Assembly (NCBI GenBank): GCA_900549085.1
Contig: URMO01000003.1
Coordinates: 1-64,000 of the forward strand
Direction of reading: 5' to 3'
From: an uncultured Collinsella sp.
GTDB lineage: Bacteria; Actinomycetota; Coriobacteriia; Coriobacteriales; Coriobacteriaceae
Length of the DNA stretch: 64,000 nt
Shown: in pieces, positions 34,492 to 42,814 of the stretch
Layout: every line of letters begins with the position of its first letter
Position numbering within the stretch: the stretch's first letter is position 1
Notes under the pieces: model-generated
What the model saw: the letters and a program-made list of their open reading frames with translations, nothing else
Told to the model about the DNA's origin: nothing
Database searches by the model: none
Position numbers and translations under genes: made by a program

Positions 34492-35196
34492 ATGGGTGTC
34501 GTCGATCCCTTTTCTGTTGCTCGGGCCGCGGGGCTTGAGCTGACCGGGAAGTCCGAGGGCCTCACGCTCACCGACGGCACGATGGAGCTGCGTGCCGATT
34601 TTGGCCGCATGCTGCCGCGACTCAAGCAGGGCCGTCTGCAGCAAGAGCTGTTGGTGAAGGCTGCGCGCACAAAGGGCATCGAGCGACCATGGGCGATTGA
34701 CGCTACGGCAGGCTTTGGCGAGGATTCGCTGCTGCTGGCGGCCGCGGGCTTTACCGTCGATCTGTATGAGCAGGATTGCGTGATCGCGGCACTCCTCAAG
34801 GATGCCTTGGATCGCGCGGCAGATGATCCGGCGCTTGCGGTTGCCGTGTCGCGTATGCGCTTACATGCGGGCGAGGACAGCATTGCCGGCCTTCGCCATA
34901 CAGCTGAGCTGATCGGGCAGGGCGAGCTTGCCGCTCCCGACGTGGTGTATCTGGACCCCATGTTTCCCGGGCGCACCAAGAGCGCGGCGGTTAAAAAGAA
35001 GTTCCAACTCTTGCACCATCTGGAACAGCCGTGCGCCGATGAGGAGACGCTGGTCGAAGCTGCGCTTGCGGTGCATCCGCGCAAGGTGGTTATCAAGCGA
35101 CCGGTGAAGGGGCCGCTGCTTGCCGGCGTTAAGCCGAGCTATCAACTTGCGGGCAAGGCCGTTCGCTACGATGTTTTGGTGCCGCCGCACCCGTAG
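34492..35196 (+). CDS. rsmJ: 16S rRNA m2G1516 methyltransferase RsmJ-like
   Basis: 234 residues. The class I SAM fold shows DATAGFGEDSLLLAAAGF (SAM-binding) and YLDPMFPGR, the DPMFPxR signature of RsmJ (YhiQ, DUF548). It methylates G1516 of 16S rRNA in E. coli. The N-terminal domain is slightly shorter than in E. coli (about 250). AAGGAG precedes the ATG; a GACAAT box at about 34421 is the likely promoter. Confidence 0.9.
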   Translation: MGVVDPFSVARAAGLELTGKSEGLTLTDGTMELRADFGRMLPRLKQGRLQQELLVKAARTKGIERPWAIDATAGFGEDSLLLAAAGFTVDLYEQDCVIAALLKDALDRAADDPALAVAVSRMRLHAGEDSIAGLRHTAELIGQGELAAPDVVYLDPMFPGRTKSAAVKKKFQLLHHLEQPCADEETLVEAALAVHPRKVVIKRPVKGPLLAGVKPSYQLAGKAVRYDVLVPPHP

Positions 35197-35244
35197 CTTG
35201 CGCGCGATAGCTGGCGCTCCGTCAGTGCCGTGCCGAAGCGGCGC

Positions 35245-35541
35245 CTATTTCCAAGGGTGCGACGTCAGGTGCCATCCGCCGCAGTATTCGCATTTGTAGC
35301 AGGCCAGCCCGCGGCGTCCGCGGTTTTCGCAGTCGGCCATAACTGCCTCGGCCTCGGCACGCGTGTCGTAACGGTTTTTGCGCTCGCACGACTTGTAGCG
35401 CCAGGCTTCATCGCGCTCGGCGTCCAGGGCGTCGCGGCGCTCGTCCTCGCGTGCAAACAGGTCGCTCATATCGCCGCCGGTGGCAGCGCCTAAAAACTCG
35501 CTTTTGGCCTTTGACCAGGCGGCTCGCTTTTTGCTTCCCAT
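35245..35541 (-). CDS. Small zinc-ribbon-like hypothetical protein
   Basis: 98 residues, highly charged (about one third Lys/Arg/Asp/Glu). The C-terminal third holds CERKNRYDTRAEAEAVMADC and CYKCEYCGGWHLTSHP, with Cys and His spaced like a small zinc ribbon. Similar short proteins occur in actinobacteria, but the function is not known to me. It is convergent with rsmJ; a short intergenic segment separates them. Confidence 0.75.
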   Translation of the reverse strand: MGSKKRAAWSKAKSEFLGAATGGDMSDLFAREDERRDALDAERDEAWRYKSCERKNRYDTRAEAEAVMADCENRGRRGLACYKCEYCGGWHLTSHPWK

Positions 35542-35615
35542 CTGCTTCGCGCCCTTCTCAAAACGTTGGTATCATTGCTCAATCAAAGTGATACCAATAA
35601 ACGTGAGGTCGCCGC

Positions 35616-36107
35616 GTGATGATCAGAAAAACCCTCGATACCGACACTCCCGCCGTCATGGCTATCTATGACGTGGCCCGCGCCTTTATGCGCGCGCATG
35701 GCAACGCCACGCAGTGGCCCGAGGGCACGCCTTCGGCCGAGCAACTGGCTGCCGATATTGCCGCTGGTGGCAGTTATGTGTGCGAAGTCGACGGTCGCGT
35801 GGTGGCGACGTTTGCCTTTTTACCGGGTCCGGACGAGTGCTATGACGTCATTGAGGACGGTCAATGGCGCAGCGACACTCCGTACGCCGTGCTGCACCGT
35901 GTGGCGTCCGATGGCACCGCGCACGGCATCGCGGCTGCGATGTTTGCCTTTGCCAAGGAGCGCGCCAACCACCTGCGTATCGACACGCATCAGGATAACC
36001 TGCCCATGCAGGGTGCGAGTATTAAGGCGGGGTTCGAGCGTGCCGGCGTCGTGTATGTGTCGGACGGCACGCCGCGTGTTGCGTTTGACTGGCTGCGCGA
36101 GGCATAA
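35616..36107 (+). CDS. GNAT-family N-acetyltransferase
   Basis: 163 residues. The N-terminal TDTPAVMAIYDVARAF and the central CoA-binding stretch (VLHRVASDGTAHGIAAAMFAFA) fit a GNAT fold, although the Q/RxxGxG/A motif is weak (SDGTAHGIA). The C-terminal RAGVVYVSDGTPRVAFDWL is plausible for the last strand. GNATs transfer an acetyl group from acetyl-CoA; the acceptor is unknown. The start at 35616 has GAGG upstream. A hairpin ends it. Confidence 0.82.
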   Translation: MMIRKTLDTDTPAVMAIYDVARAFMRAHGNATQWPEGTPSAEQLAADIAAGGSYVCEVDGRVVATFAFLPGPDECYDVIEDGQWRSDTPYAVLHRVASDGTAHGIAAAMFAFAKERANHLRIDTHQDNLPMQGASIKAGFERAGVVYVSDGTPRVAFDWLREA

Positions 36108-36134
36108 GAGCGAGGGCTCATATCAATAATTCGT

Positions 36135-36174
36135 GCGAACGAAAATGGCCCCGGGTGGGGCTATTTTCGTTCGC
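36135..36174 (+). terminator. Palindromic terminator after the GNAT gene
   Basis: GCGAACGAAAATGGCCCC pairs with GGGGCTATTTTCGTTCGC (one G-T pair), a stem of 18 bp. It lies between the GNAT gene and the Tet-type GTPase gene. Confidence 0.65.
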
Positions 36175-36361
36175 TGCACTGTTTTGCAAGCCGGCTTTCG
36201 CAAGGCGCGAACCTACGAAAATCGCCGCGCGGCAACGCAGGGCGATGAGCTCGGTCGGGGGATAGGGTCCACTTCGCCCGCCGGCCCGTAAATTGTATCA
36301 TCCAGTGTGGAACGAGGATGCCCGTTGTCGCGTGCGATGGGCTTGCAATAAGAGGAGAGCC

Positions 36362-38365
36362 ATGTCGAAGCAAGTGGTCGTTGGAATCTTGGCGCATGTC
36401 GATGCTGGCAAGACCACGCTGGCCGAGGCCATGCTGTTCAACGCGGGTCGCATCCGCAAGCGCGGCCGCGTGGACGATGGCGATTCGCATCTGGACACTA
36501 ACGCGATCGAGCGCGAGCGCGGCATCACGATCTTCTCGTCGCAGGCCGTGCTCGACCATGGCGATACCCACGTCATGCTCGTGGATGCGCCGGGGCATGT
36601 CGATTTTTCTGCCGAGGCGGAGCGCACGCTGCGTGCGCTGGACTACGCGATTTTAGTTGTGGGCGCCAACGACGGCGTGCAGGGGCACACCGAAACCCTG
36701 TGGCGCCTGCTTGCACGCTATGACATCCCGACGTTCATCTATATCAACAAAATCGATTTGGAGAATCCCGGCCGCGATGTCTTGTTGGCACAACTTGGGC
36801 AACGTCTTTCCGAGGGCTGCCTGGATGCCAACGAACTGCTGGCGGGCGGCGCCGTTCAGGAGGACGCTGCTGCGTTGGACGAGGCGGCGCTCGAGGAGTT
36901 TCTTGAGGCGGGTGAGCTTTCTGTCGCAACGCTGTCGCGCATGGTTGCCGAGCGCAAGCTCTTTCCCTGCTTTGCCGGCTCGGCGCTCAAGGACCAAGGC
37001 GTGGACGAGCTGCTGGATGGCATATGCGCGCTGATGCGTGAACAGGCGTGGCTCCCGGAGTTTGCCGCGCGCGTCTATCGTGTCAGCCGTGGGGATCACG
37101 GCGAGCGCTTGGCTTGGGTTAAAGTGACCGGCGGCACGTTGCATGCCAAGCAGATGATTGACGGACGTTCCGGTGCCGAGGCATGGGAGCAAAAGATCGA
37201 CCAGGTGCGCATCTATAACGGCGAGAAGTATGAGCTTGCCCAAGAAGTTGCTGCTGGCGGTATTTGTGCCGTGACGGGTCTTGCGCACGTTCGCCCGGGG
37301 GACGCCCTGGGCGCGGAGCCCGCGGGCGATGCGCCCGTCATTGCGCCGGTCCTCACCTATACGGTGCTGCCGGGCGAATACGACGTCCATGCGGTGTTCA
37401 AGGCGTTGACTGAGCTGGCGGACGAAGATCCCATGCTCGGCGTAAGCTGGAATACGCATCTCGAGCAGATTCACTTGCAGTTGATGGGCGCCGTGCAGCT
37501 CGAGGTCGTGCAGCGGGTGCTGGCCGATCGCTTCGGTCTTTCGATTGCGTTTGAGCCCGGCGGCATTCTCTATAAGGAGACCATTTCGCAGCCGGTCGAG
37601 GGCGTGGGCCACTTTGAGCCACTGCGCCACTATGCCGAGGTGCATCTGCGTCTGGAGCCGTTGCCGGCGGGTTCGGGCGTGCAGTTTGGCACCGTGACCT
37701 CGACCGACGAGCTCGATCTTAACTGGCAGCGTCTGGCACTCACCAACGCCATGGAGCGCGATCACCTGGGCGTGCTGACCGGCTCGCCCATCACCGATGT
37801 GCGCATTACGCTCACGGGCGGCCGTGCGCATGCCAAACACACCGAGGGCGGCGATTTTCGCCAGGCCACGTACCGCGCGATTCGCCAGGGGCTCATGCAG
37901 GCGCGTGAGGCTGGCGCGGCGGTGCTGTTGGAGCCGTGGTACCACTTTGAGGTTGAGGTGCCGGGGGAGTGCGTGGGCCGGGCGCTCTCGGATGCCACGC
38001 GCATGGGTGCCGAGTACGAGCCACCGGCGATGGCGGGAGACCGGGCGAAGCTTGTGGGTCGCGTGCCGGCATCCGAGGTGCAGGATTACGCGCTGGAGGT
38101 GGCTGCCTACACGAGTGGTCGCGGACATCTGTACCTAGAGTTCGCCGGCTATGCGGCTTGCCATGATGCCGAGCGCGTCATCGAGACGGCCGCCTATGAG
38201 CCCGAGGCCGATCTGCCCAACACGCCCGACTCGGTCTTTTGCTCTCACGGCGCCGGTTACACGGTCAAATGGTACGACGTACCCGCCGCGGCACACGTAA
38301 AGGTCGATCCCGCCACCTTCCGCCCCTGGCGTGCAGCAGACGCGGAGTTTTTCGGCCACATGTGA
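36362..38365 (+). CDS. TetM-type ribosomal-protection GTPase homologue
   Basis: 667 residues. The EF-G-like GTPase has P-loop AHVDAGKTTLAEA (residues 11-23), DAPGHVDF and NKID, then EF-G domains II-V in TetM order. It lies inside ordinary chromosome with no mobile neighbours, so it is better viewed as a core homologue of Tet(M)/Tet(W) than as a known resistance gene. TetM proteins of 639 residues release tetracycline from the ribosome; this one has a longer C-terminus (about 25 residues, ending FFGHM). The start at 36362 follows GAGGAGAG. Its last codon and TGA come from a T3 repeat. Confidence 0.87.
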   Translation: MSKQVVVGILAHVDAGKTTLAEAMLFNAGRIRKRGRVDDGDSHLDTNAIERERGITIFSSQAVLDHGDTHVMLVDAPGHVDFSAEAERTLRALDYAILVVGANDGVQGHTETLWRLLARYDIPTFIYINKIDLENPGRDVLLAQLGQRLSEGCLDANELLAGGAVQEDAAALDEAALEEFLEAGELSVATLSRMVAERKLFPCFAGSALKDQGVDELLDGICALMREQAWLPEFAARVYRVSRGDHGERLAWVKVTGGTLHAKQMIDGRSGAEAWEQKIDQVRIYNGEKYELAQEVAAGGICAVTGLAHVRPGDALGAEPAGDAPVIAPVLTYTVLPGEYDVHAVFKALTELADEDPMLGVSWNTHLEQIHLQLMGAVQLEVVQRVLADRFGLSIAFEPGGILYKETISQPVEGVGHFEPLRHYAEVHLRLEPLPAGSGVQFGTVTSTDELDLNWQRLALTNAMERDHLGVLTGSPITDVRITLTGGRAHAKHTEGGDFRQATYRAIRQGLMQAREAGAAVLLEPWYHFEVEVPGECVGRALSDATRMGAEYEPPAMAGDRAKLVGRVPASEVQDYALEVAAYTSGRGHLYLEFAGYAACHDAERVIETAAYEPEADLPNTPDSVFCSHGAGYTVKWYDVPAAAHVKVDPATFRPWRAADAEFFGHM

Positions 38366-38390
38366 CAAAGGGACAACCCCTTTGTCACAT
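38360..38390. repeat. 31-bp palindromic repeat (family T3), copy 3
   Basis: ATGTGACAAAGGGACAA with CCCCTTTGTCACAT. The repeat's first bases ATG TGA provide the last Met and stop of the Tet-type GTPase. Confidence 0.9.
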
Positions 38391-38396
38391 GCTATT

Positions 38397-38423
38397 GGTA
38401 TAACTCGGTATAAGTTGGTATAA
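38397..38423 (+). promoter_or_regulatory. Three GGTATAA repeats at exact 10-bp spacing
   Basis: GGTATAA begins at 38397, 38407 and 38417. The ten-base period puts all copies on one helix face, about 36 bases before the AAA ATPase start. Likely an operator or activator site, and possibly also promoter elements. Confidence 0.55.
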
Positions 38424-38458
38424 CTATTACCAGGGTTTGCCAATCCGAGGAGGCCGAC

Positions 38459-39577
38459 ATGAATCCGAATCCCTTTAAGCCAACGGCAGGCAAGCGGCCT
38501 CCGATACTCATCGGTCGCGAGTCGGTCATCGAAGATTTCGAGGAAGGGCTCGATAACGGCGCCGGAGCGCCGGGCAGGCTCATGCTCATTACGGGAAACC
38601 GCGGCTGTGGCAAAACGGTTCTCCTGCGGGAGCTGCAGCGTTTGGCTAGTGAGCGCGGATGGGCGGTTGTCTCCGATTCCGCGTCGCTTGGCTTATGCGA
38701 CCGCTTGGCCGACGCGCTTCGCTCGAATAAACCCGTTGTGACGTCAATGGAGTTCGGTCCGTCGTTTGGGCGGATGTCAGTCGAGGCGGCGCGAGCAAAG
38801 GGCGAGACGTTGCGAGGGCTGGTCAACGAGCGTCTCAAGAAGCTCGGTCCAGGCAAGGGCATACTGTTTGCGATTGACGAGGCTCAATCTGCGTCTATCG
38901 AGGAGCTGGCGGCTCTTGCCGTTCTCTATCAGCAGGTGCTCGGAGACCAGGATGCCACGGGCTTGTCCGATAGCGACCAGCGCGGCCTTGCGCTAGTGTT
39001 CGCCGGCTTGCCCAGCATGGTTGATGACTTGCTCGAAGAGCCGAGCGTGACGTTTTTGCGGCGCGCCCAGCAGCGTACGCTGGGGGCGATTTCTTTGCCC
39101 AAGGTGCGCGATTCATATATCCAGACGGTCAAAGGCGCTGGTCTTTGCGTTGATGCGGGGACGGCGGACCTTGCGGCGCGCAGGAGCATGGGGCATCCCT
39201 ATATGGTCCAGCTGGTGGGATATTACATGTGGCGGGCTGCTGTCCGGCGTGACTCGCGGGTCATTGAAGAACGCGATGTCGAGGATGGCCATGCGGATGC
39301 CGTCTCCGAGTTCTACGAAGCGGTTGACGCGCCTCTGTATTACGGGCTGCGCAGTCCACAACGCCTCTTTATCGAGGCCATGGCTGCTGACGAGGGTAAA
39401 CCGACGCGCATGGCGGATATCATTGAGCGCTGCGATCGCACCCAGAGCTGGGCGAGTAAATATCGCGCAAGCCTGATTCGCGAGCGCGTCATCGAGGCTG
39501 CCGGATACGGCCTCGTCCGATTTACCGTGCCCATGCTGGGCGAGTATATCCGCGACCGCATTTTATGGCATGAGTAG
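38459..39577 (+). CDS. AAA-type ATPase of unknown role
   Basis: 372 residues. Walker A GNRGCGKTVLL near residue 47, Walker B with ILFAIDEAQSA near residue 140, a sensor-like FAGLPSM near 183 and an arginine-rich C-terminal winged-helix-like part (RTQSWASKYRASLIRERVI). It fits Orc1/MCM-type or archaeal-type ATPases used by transposons, toxin systems or regulators. The stop overlaps the start of the UvrA-like gene by eight bases, so they are probably translated together. GGAGG precedes the ATG. Confidence 0.85.
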   Translation: MNPNPFKPTAGKRPPILIGRESVIEDFEEGLDNGAGAPGRLMLITGNRGCGKTVLLRELQRLASERGWAVVSDSASLGLCDRLADALRSNKPVVTSMEFGPSFGRMSVEAARAKGETLRGLVNERLKKLGPGKGILFAIDEAQSASIEELAALAVLYQQVLGDQDATGLSDSDQRGLALVFAGLPSMVDDLLEEPSVTFLRRAQQRTLGAISLPKVRDSYIQTVKGAGLCVDAGTADLAARRSMGHPYMVQLVGYYMWRAAVRRDSRVIEERDVEDGHADAVSEFYEAVDAPLYYGLRSPQRLFIEAMAADEGKPTRMADIIERCDRTQSWASKYRASLIRERVIEAAGYGLVRFTVPMLGEYIRDRILWHE

Positions 39578-42083
39578 GGTGATAAAGGTGACGGAACAGA
39601 AGATGAGCCCGCAGGCTATCGAGGTGCGCGGCGCGCGCGTACACAACCTCAAGGACATCGATATCGATATTCCGCTGGGAAAGCTCGTGGGCATTGCCGG
39701 CGTATCGGGTTCGGGCAAGAGTTCGCTGGCGCTGGGGGTTCTTTATGCCGAGGGCTCGCGTCGCTACTTGGAAGCACTCAGCACTTATACCCGCCGTCGT
39801 TTGACGCAGGCCGAGCACGCTCAGGTGGATGAGGTATTGCACGTACCGGCGGCGCTCGCGCTGCACCAGCGTCCGAGCGTGCCGGGCGTGCGCTCCACCT
39901 TTGGCACCATGACCGAGCTCAACAACAGCCTGCGTCTGCTCTTTAGCCGTTGCGCCCATCACGTGTGCCCGCATTGCGGGGCGCGTGTGGAGCCAAGCCT
40001 CAACGTAGCGGCTGGCCTGTCGCTCACGTGTCCGACGTGCGACCGCGAGTTCTACGCTCCGAGCGCCGAGGACCTTGCCTTTAACAGTGGCGGTGCATGC
40101 CCCACCTGTGGCGGCACCGGTGTCATGCGCGAGGTGGACGAGGCGAGCCTGGTGCCCGACGAGTCAAAGACCATCAACGAAGGTGCGGTGCTTCCCTGGG
40201 GTACGCTCATGTGGGATTTGATGAAGCAGGTCGCCGGCGAGATGGGCGTGCGCACCGACGTGCCGTTTAACCAGCTCACGCCTCAAGAGCGCGACATCGT
40301 GTTCCACGGTCCGGCGGTTAAGAAGCACATTCTCTACGTTCCCAAAAACGGCGAGGGCGCCACGCCGCTCGACTTTACCTATTACAACGCCGTCTATACC
40401 GTTGAGAATGCGCTCGCCAAGGTTAAGGACGACAAGGGCCTCAAACGCGTTGCACGCTTTTTGCGCGAGGGAGCATGCCGCGATTGCGGCGGCACGCGTC
40501 TCTCCGAGGCTGCGCGCCAGCCTCAGGTGCGCGGTATCAATCTGGCACAGGCCGGGGCCATGACGCTTGGTGATGCGGTCGAGTGGGTGCGCGGGGTGCC
40601 CTCATCCTTGCCGGTCGAGATGCGGCCCATGGCGATGGATATCTGCGATTCATTTTTGGGCGCGGCCCGTCGCCTGGTCGACTTGGGTCTCGATTACCTT
40701 TCACTCGACCGCGCTGGTGCCACGCTCTCCACGGGTGAGCGCCAGCGCGTGCAACTCGCCCGCGTGGTGCGCAACCGATCGACGGGCGTGCTCTATGTGC
40801 TGGACGAGCCTTCGATCGGCTTGCATCCCGCCAATGTCGACGGCTTGGTGGGCGTGATGCGCGATCTGGTGGATGACGGCAACACCGTGGTTGTTGTCGA
40901 CCACGATACGCGCGTACTGGTGGAAGCCGACTATCTGGTCGAGATGGGCCCCGTTGCCGGAGCGGGTGGTGGTAATGTGATTGCCGCTGGCACGGTAGAC
41001 GAGGTCGAGCAATCGCAGGGCAGCCGCATCGCCCCGTTTTTGCGCGCCGAGCCCAAGCGCTTGCGTCCGCAGGTGACTGACGAGGAAATGTTCGACCAGG
41101 GCCACATCCGTATGGCAACCGATACCATCCATACCGTCAAACCGCTCGAAGTCGATATCCCGCGCGGCCGTCTCGTTGCGGTGACGGGCGTTTCGGGTTC
41201 GGGCAAGACGACGCTGGTGCTTGAGACGCTCATTCCGGCACTCAAGGCGCAGGCAGATGGCGAGCGTCTGCCAAGACACGTGCGCTGGGTCGATGCCGAA
41301 GGCATTGCCCGCGCCAACCTGATTGACGCCACTCCCATCGGCGCCAACGTGCGCTCGACGGTGGCGACTTATGCCGACATCCATGATGAGCTGCGTCGCG
41401 CCTTCGCCCGTACGCCCGAAGCCAAGGCAGCCGGCTACAAGGCGGGCGCCTTCAGTTACAACACTGGCGCCTTGCGCTGCCCTACGTGTGACGGCACGGG
41501 CTCGATATCGCTCGACGTGCAGTTTTTGCCCGACGTCGAGATCGTCTGCCCGGCATGTCGCGGCTCGCGTTATGCAGACGCGGCTTCGCATATCCATCGC
41601 GAGGGCAAGGACGGGAGTCTGCTTACGTTGCCGCAGCTCATGGACATGAGTGTGGACGAGGCCCTCGACGCCACGGTGGGACTCAAGAAGGTTCAGGCGC
41701 GCTTGCAGACCTTGCACGACCTGGGCCTGGGCTATCTCACACTCGGTGAGCCCACACCGGCGCTCTCGGGCGGCGAGGCGCAGCGTCTTAAGCTTGCGAG
41801 CGAGATGGGTCGCGTGCAGGATGATGCCGTATTCGTATTCGACGAGCCCACGATCGGCCTGCATCCGCTCGATGTTCAGGTGCTGTTGAACGTGTTTGAC
41901 GGCCTCGTTACCAAGGGCGCCACGGTTATCGTGATCGAACACGATCTAGACCTTATCCGCAATGCCGATTACGTGGTCGACATGGGCCCGGGCGGTGGCG
42001 ACGCGGGCGGGCAAATCGTCTGCGCCGGCACGCCGGGCGACATCGCGGCCTGCTCCGCAAGCATCACCGGCCGCTACCTATAA
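39570..42083 (+). CDS. UvrA-like ABC ATPase lacking the UvrB-binding insert
   Basis: 837 residues, about 100 fewer than UvrA, matching UvrA2/DrrC-type proteins. Two ABC ATPase halves: Walker A GVSGSGKSS (residue 40s) and GVSGSGKTT, signatures LSTGERQRVQLA and LSGGEAQRLKLA. Zinc-type pairs CPHCG, CPTC, CPTCGGTG and CPACRGSRY are intact. Its own start (ATG at 39570, inside the end of the AAA gene) overlaps; a later ATG at 39603 lacks a clear ribosome site. UvrA2-type proteins act in antibiotic resistance and DNA-damage tolerance; which applies here is unclear. Confidence 0.9.
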   Translation: MSRVIKVTEQKMSPQAIEVRGARVHNLKDIDIDIPLGKLVGIAGVSGSGKSSLALGVLYAEGSRRYLEALSTYTRRRLTQAEHAQVDEVLHVPAALALHQRPSVPGVRSTFGTMTELNNSLRLLFSRCAHHVCPHCGARVEPSLNVAAGLSLTCPTCDREFYAPSAEDLAFNSGGACPTCGGTGVMREVDEASLVPDESKTINEGAVLPWGTLMWDLMKQVAGEMGVRTDVPFNQLTPQERDIVFHGPAVKKHILYVPKNGEGATPLDFTYYNAVYTVENALAKVKDDKGLKRVARFLREGACRDCGGTRLSEAARQPQVRGINLAQAGAMTLGDAVEWVRGVPSSLPVEMRPMAMDICDSFLGAARRLVDLGLDYLSLDRAGATLSTGERQRVQLARVVRNRSTGVLYVLDEPSIGLHPANVDGLVGVMRDLVDDGNTVVVVDHDTRVLVEADYLVEMGPVAGAGGGNVIAAGTVDEVEQSQGSRIAPFLRAEPKRLRPQVTDEEMFDQGHIRMATDTIHTVKPLEVDIPRGRLVAVTGVSGSGKTTLVLETLIPALKAQADGERLPRHVRWVDAEGIARANLIDATPIGANVRSTVATYADIHDELRRAFARTPEAKAAGYKAGAFSYNTGALRCPTCDGTGSISLDVQFLPDVEIVCPACRGSRYADAASHIHREGKDGSLLTLPQLMDMSVDEALDATVGLKKVQARLQTLHDLGLGYLTLGEPTPALSGGEAQRLKLASEMGRVQDDAVFVFDEPTIGLHPLDVQVLLNVFDGLVTKGATVIVIEHDLDLIRNADYVVDMGPGGGDAGGQIVCAGTPGDIAACSASITGRYL

Positions 42084-42087
42084 CCGA

Positions 42088-42118
42088 ATGTAACAAGGGG
42101 ACAGTTCCTTTATCACAT
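42088..42118. repeat. 31-bp palindromic repeat (family T3), copy 4
   Basis: ATGTAACAAGGGGACAG with TTCCTTTATCACAT. It lies between the convergent UvrA-like and trmL genes; its last bases, read on the minus strand, give ATG TGA, the final Met and stop of trmL. Confidence 0.9.
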
Positions 42119-42712
42119 TCCCGGAAAGCCTGTTTGGCGCAGGGCCTCGTAGAGGACGATGGCGGCGCTGTTGGAGAGGTTGAGTGCGCTGATGCGGTAG
42201 TCGTCCGGATTGACGAAGTTGCCGCAGATATCCTGCCGAAGGATGGCCTCATGGCCGTCCTCGATATGCCCCAGCGATTCCTCGTGGGCTTCCCAGGCCT
42301 CGGCGTTGTCGAGTGAGTCACAATCGCGCAGCATGGGGATGCGCTCGCAGCGCTCGGGCGCCGCGGCAAGCAGTGGCTCGGGAATGCCCGAGCTCTCGCT
42401 GCCAAAGACCAAGTAGTCGCCATCGCGGTAGGTACTCTGAGCATAGGTGCGGCGTGCCTTTTTGGTCAGCAGATGCAGGCGTTCGTCGGCAGGGGAGGGG
42501 TCGTTGCGCGCAAGGAAGTCCTCCCAGCCGGCATAGGTCGTCACGTCCAAGTTTTGCCAGTAGCCCAGGCCGGCGCGACGTACCGTCTTGTCGTCGAGCG
42601 AAAACCCCAGCGGCTCCACCAGATGCAGGCGGGTGCCGGTAACCACGCAGGTGCGGCCGATATTGCCCGTATTGGCCGGAATCTCAGGTGCATACAGCAC
42701 AATGTTGAACAT
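42113..42712 (-). CDS. trmL: tRNA (cytidine(34)-2'-O)-methyltransferase TrmL
   Basis: 199 residues, a SPOUT fold. The N-terminal MFNIVLYAPEIPANTGNIGR is the TrmL signature; the C-terminal knot has VFGSESSGIPE and LNLSNSAAIVLYEA (the conserved SNS and the SAM loop). TrmL methylates the wobble base of tRNA-Leu. AGGAG precedes the ATG at 42712; the longer frame upstream is not needed. The last codon and stop lie in a T3 repeat, so the original 3' end was altered by its arrival; E. coli TrmL is 157 residues, this copy is about 40 longer. Confidence 0.92.
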   Translation of the reverse strand: MFNIVLYAPEIPANTGNIGRTCVVTGTRLHLVEPLGFSLDDKTVRRAGLGYWQNLDVTTYAGWEDFLARNDPSPADERLHLLTKKARRTYAQSTYRDGDYLVFGSESSGIPEPLLAAAPERCERIPMLRDCDSLDNAEAWEAHEESLGHIEDGHEAILRQDICGNFVNPDDYRISALNLSNSAAIVLYEALRQTGFPGM

Positions 42713-42735
42713 GAATCTCCTTGGCTTAGAACGAA

Positions 42736-42775
42736 AAACCACCACGAAGGGCACAGTGTACCTTCGTGGTGGTTT
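42736..42775 (-). terminator. Terminator of the CobW-type gene
   Basis: AAACCACCACGAAGG and CCTTCGTGGTGGTTT pair perfectly over 15 bp with a 10-base loop, followed on the minus strand by TTTTTCGTT. It ends the CobW-type gene 39 bases before. Confidence 0.85.
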
Positions 42776-42814
42776 GGCGGTTACGTTGGCGGAAAAACAC
42801 CCGCTTGGATAAAC

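Noticed and set aside
36653..38128. 491-codon minus-strand frame
   Set aside because: Antisense to the Tet-type GTPase; composition and lack of a ribosome site mark it as a shadow.
41089..42083. Separate second ATPase gene
   Set aside because: The frame is continuous with the first half and has the normal two-ATPase UvrA order; no internal stop or start site.
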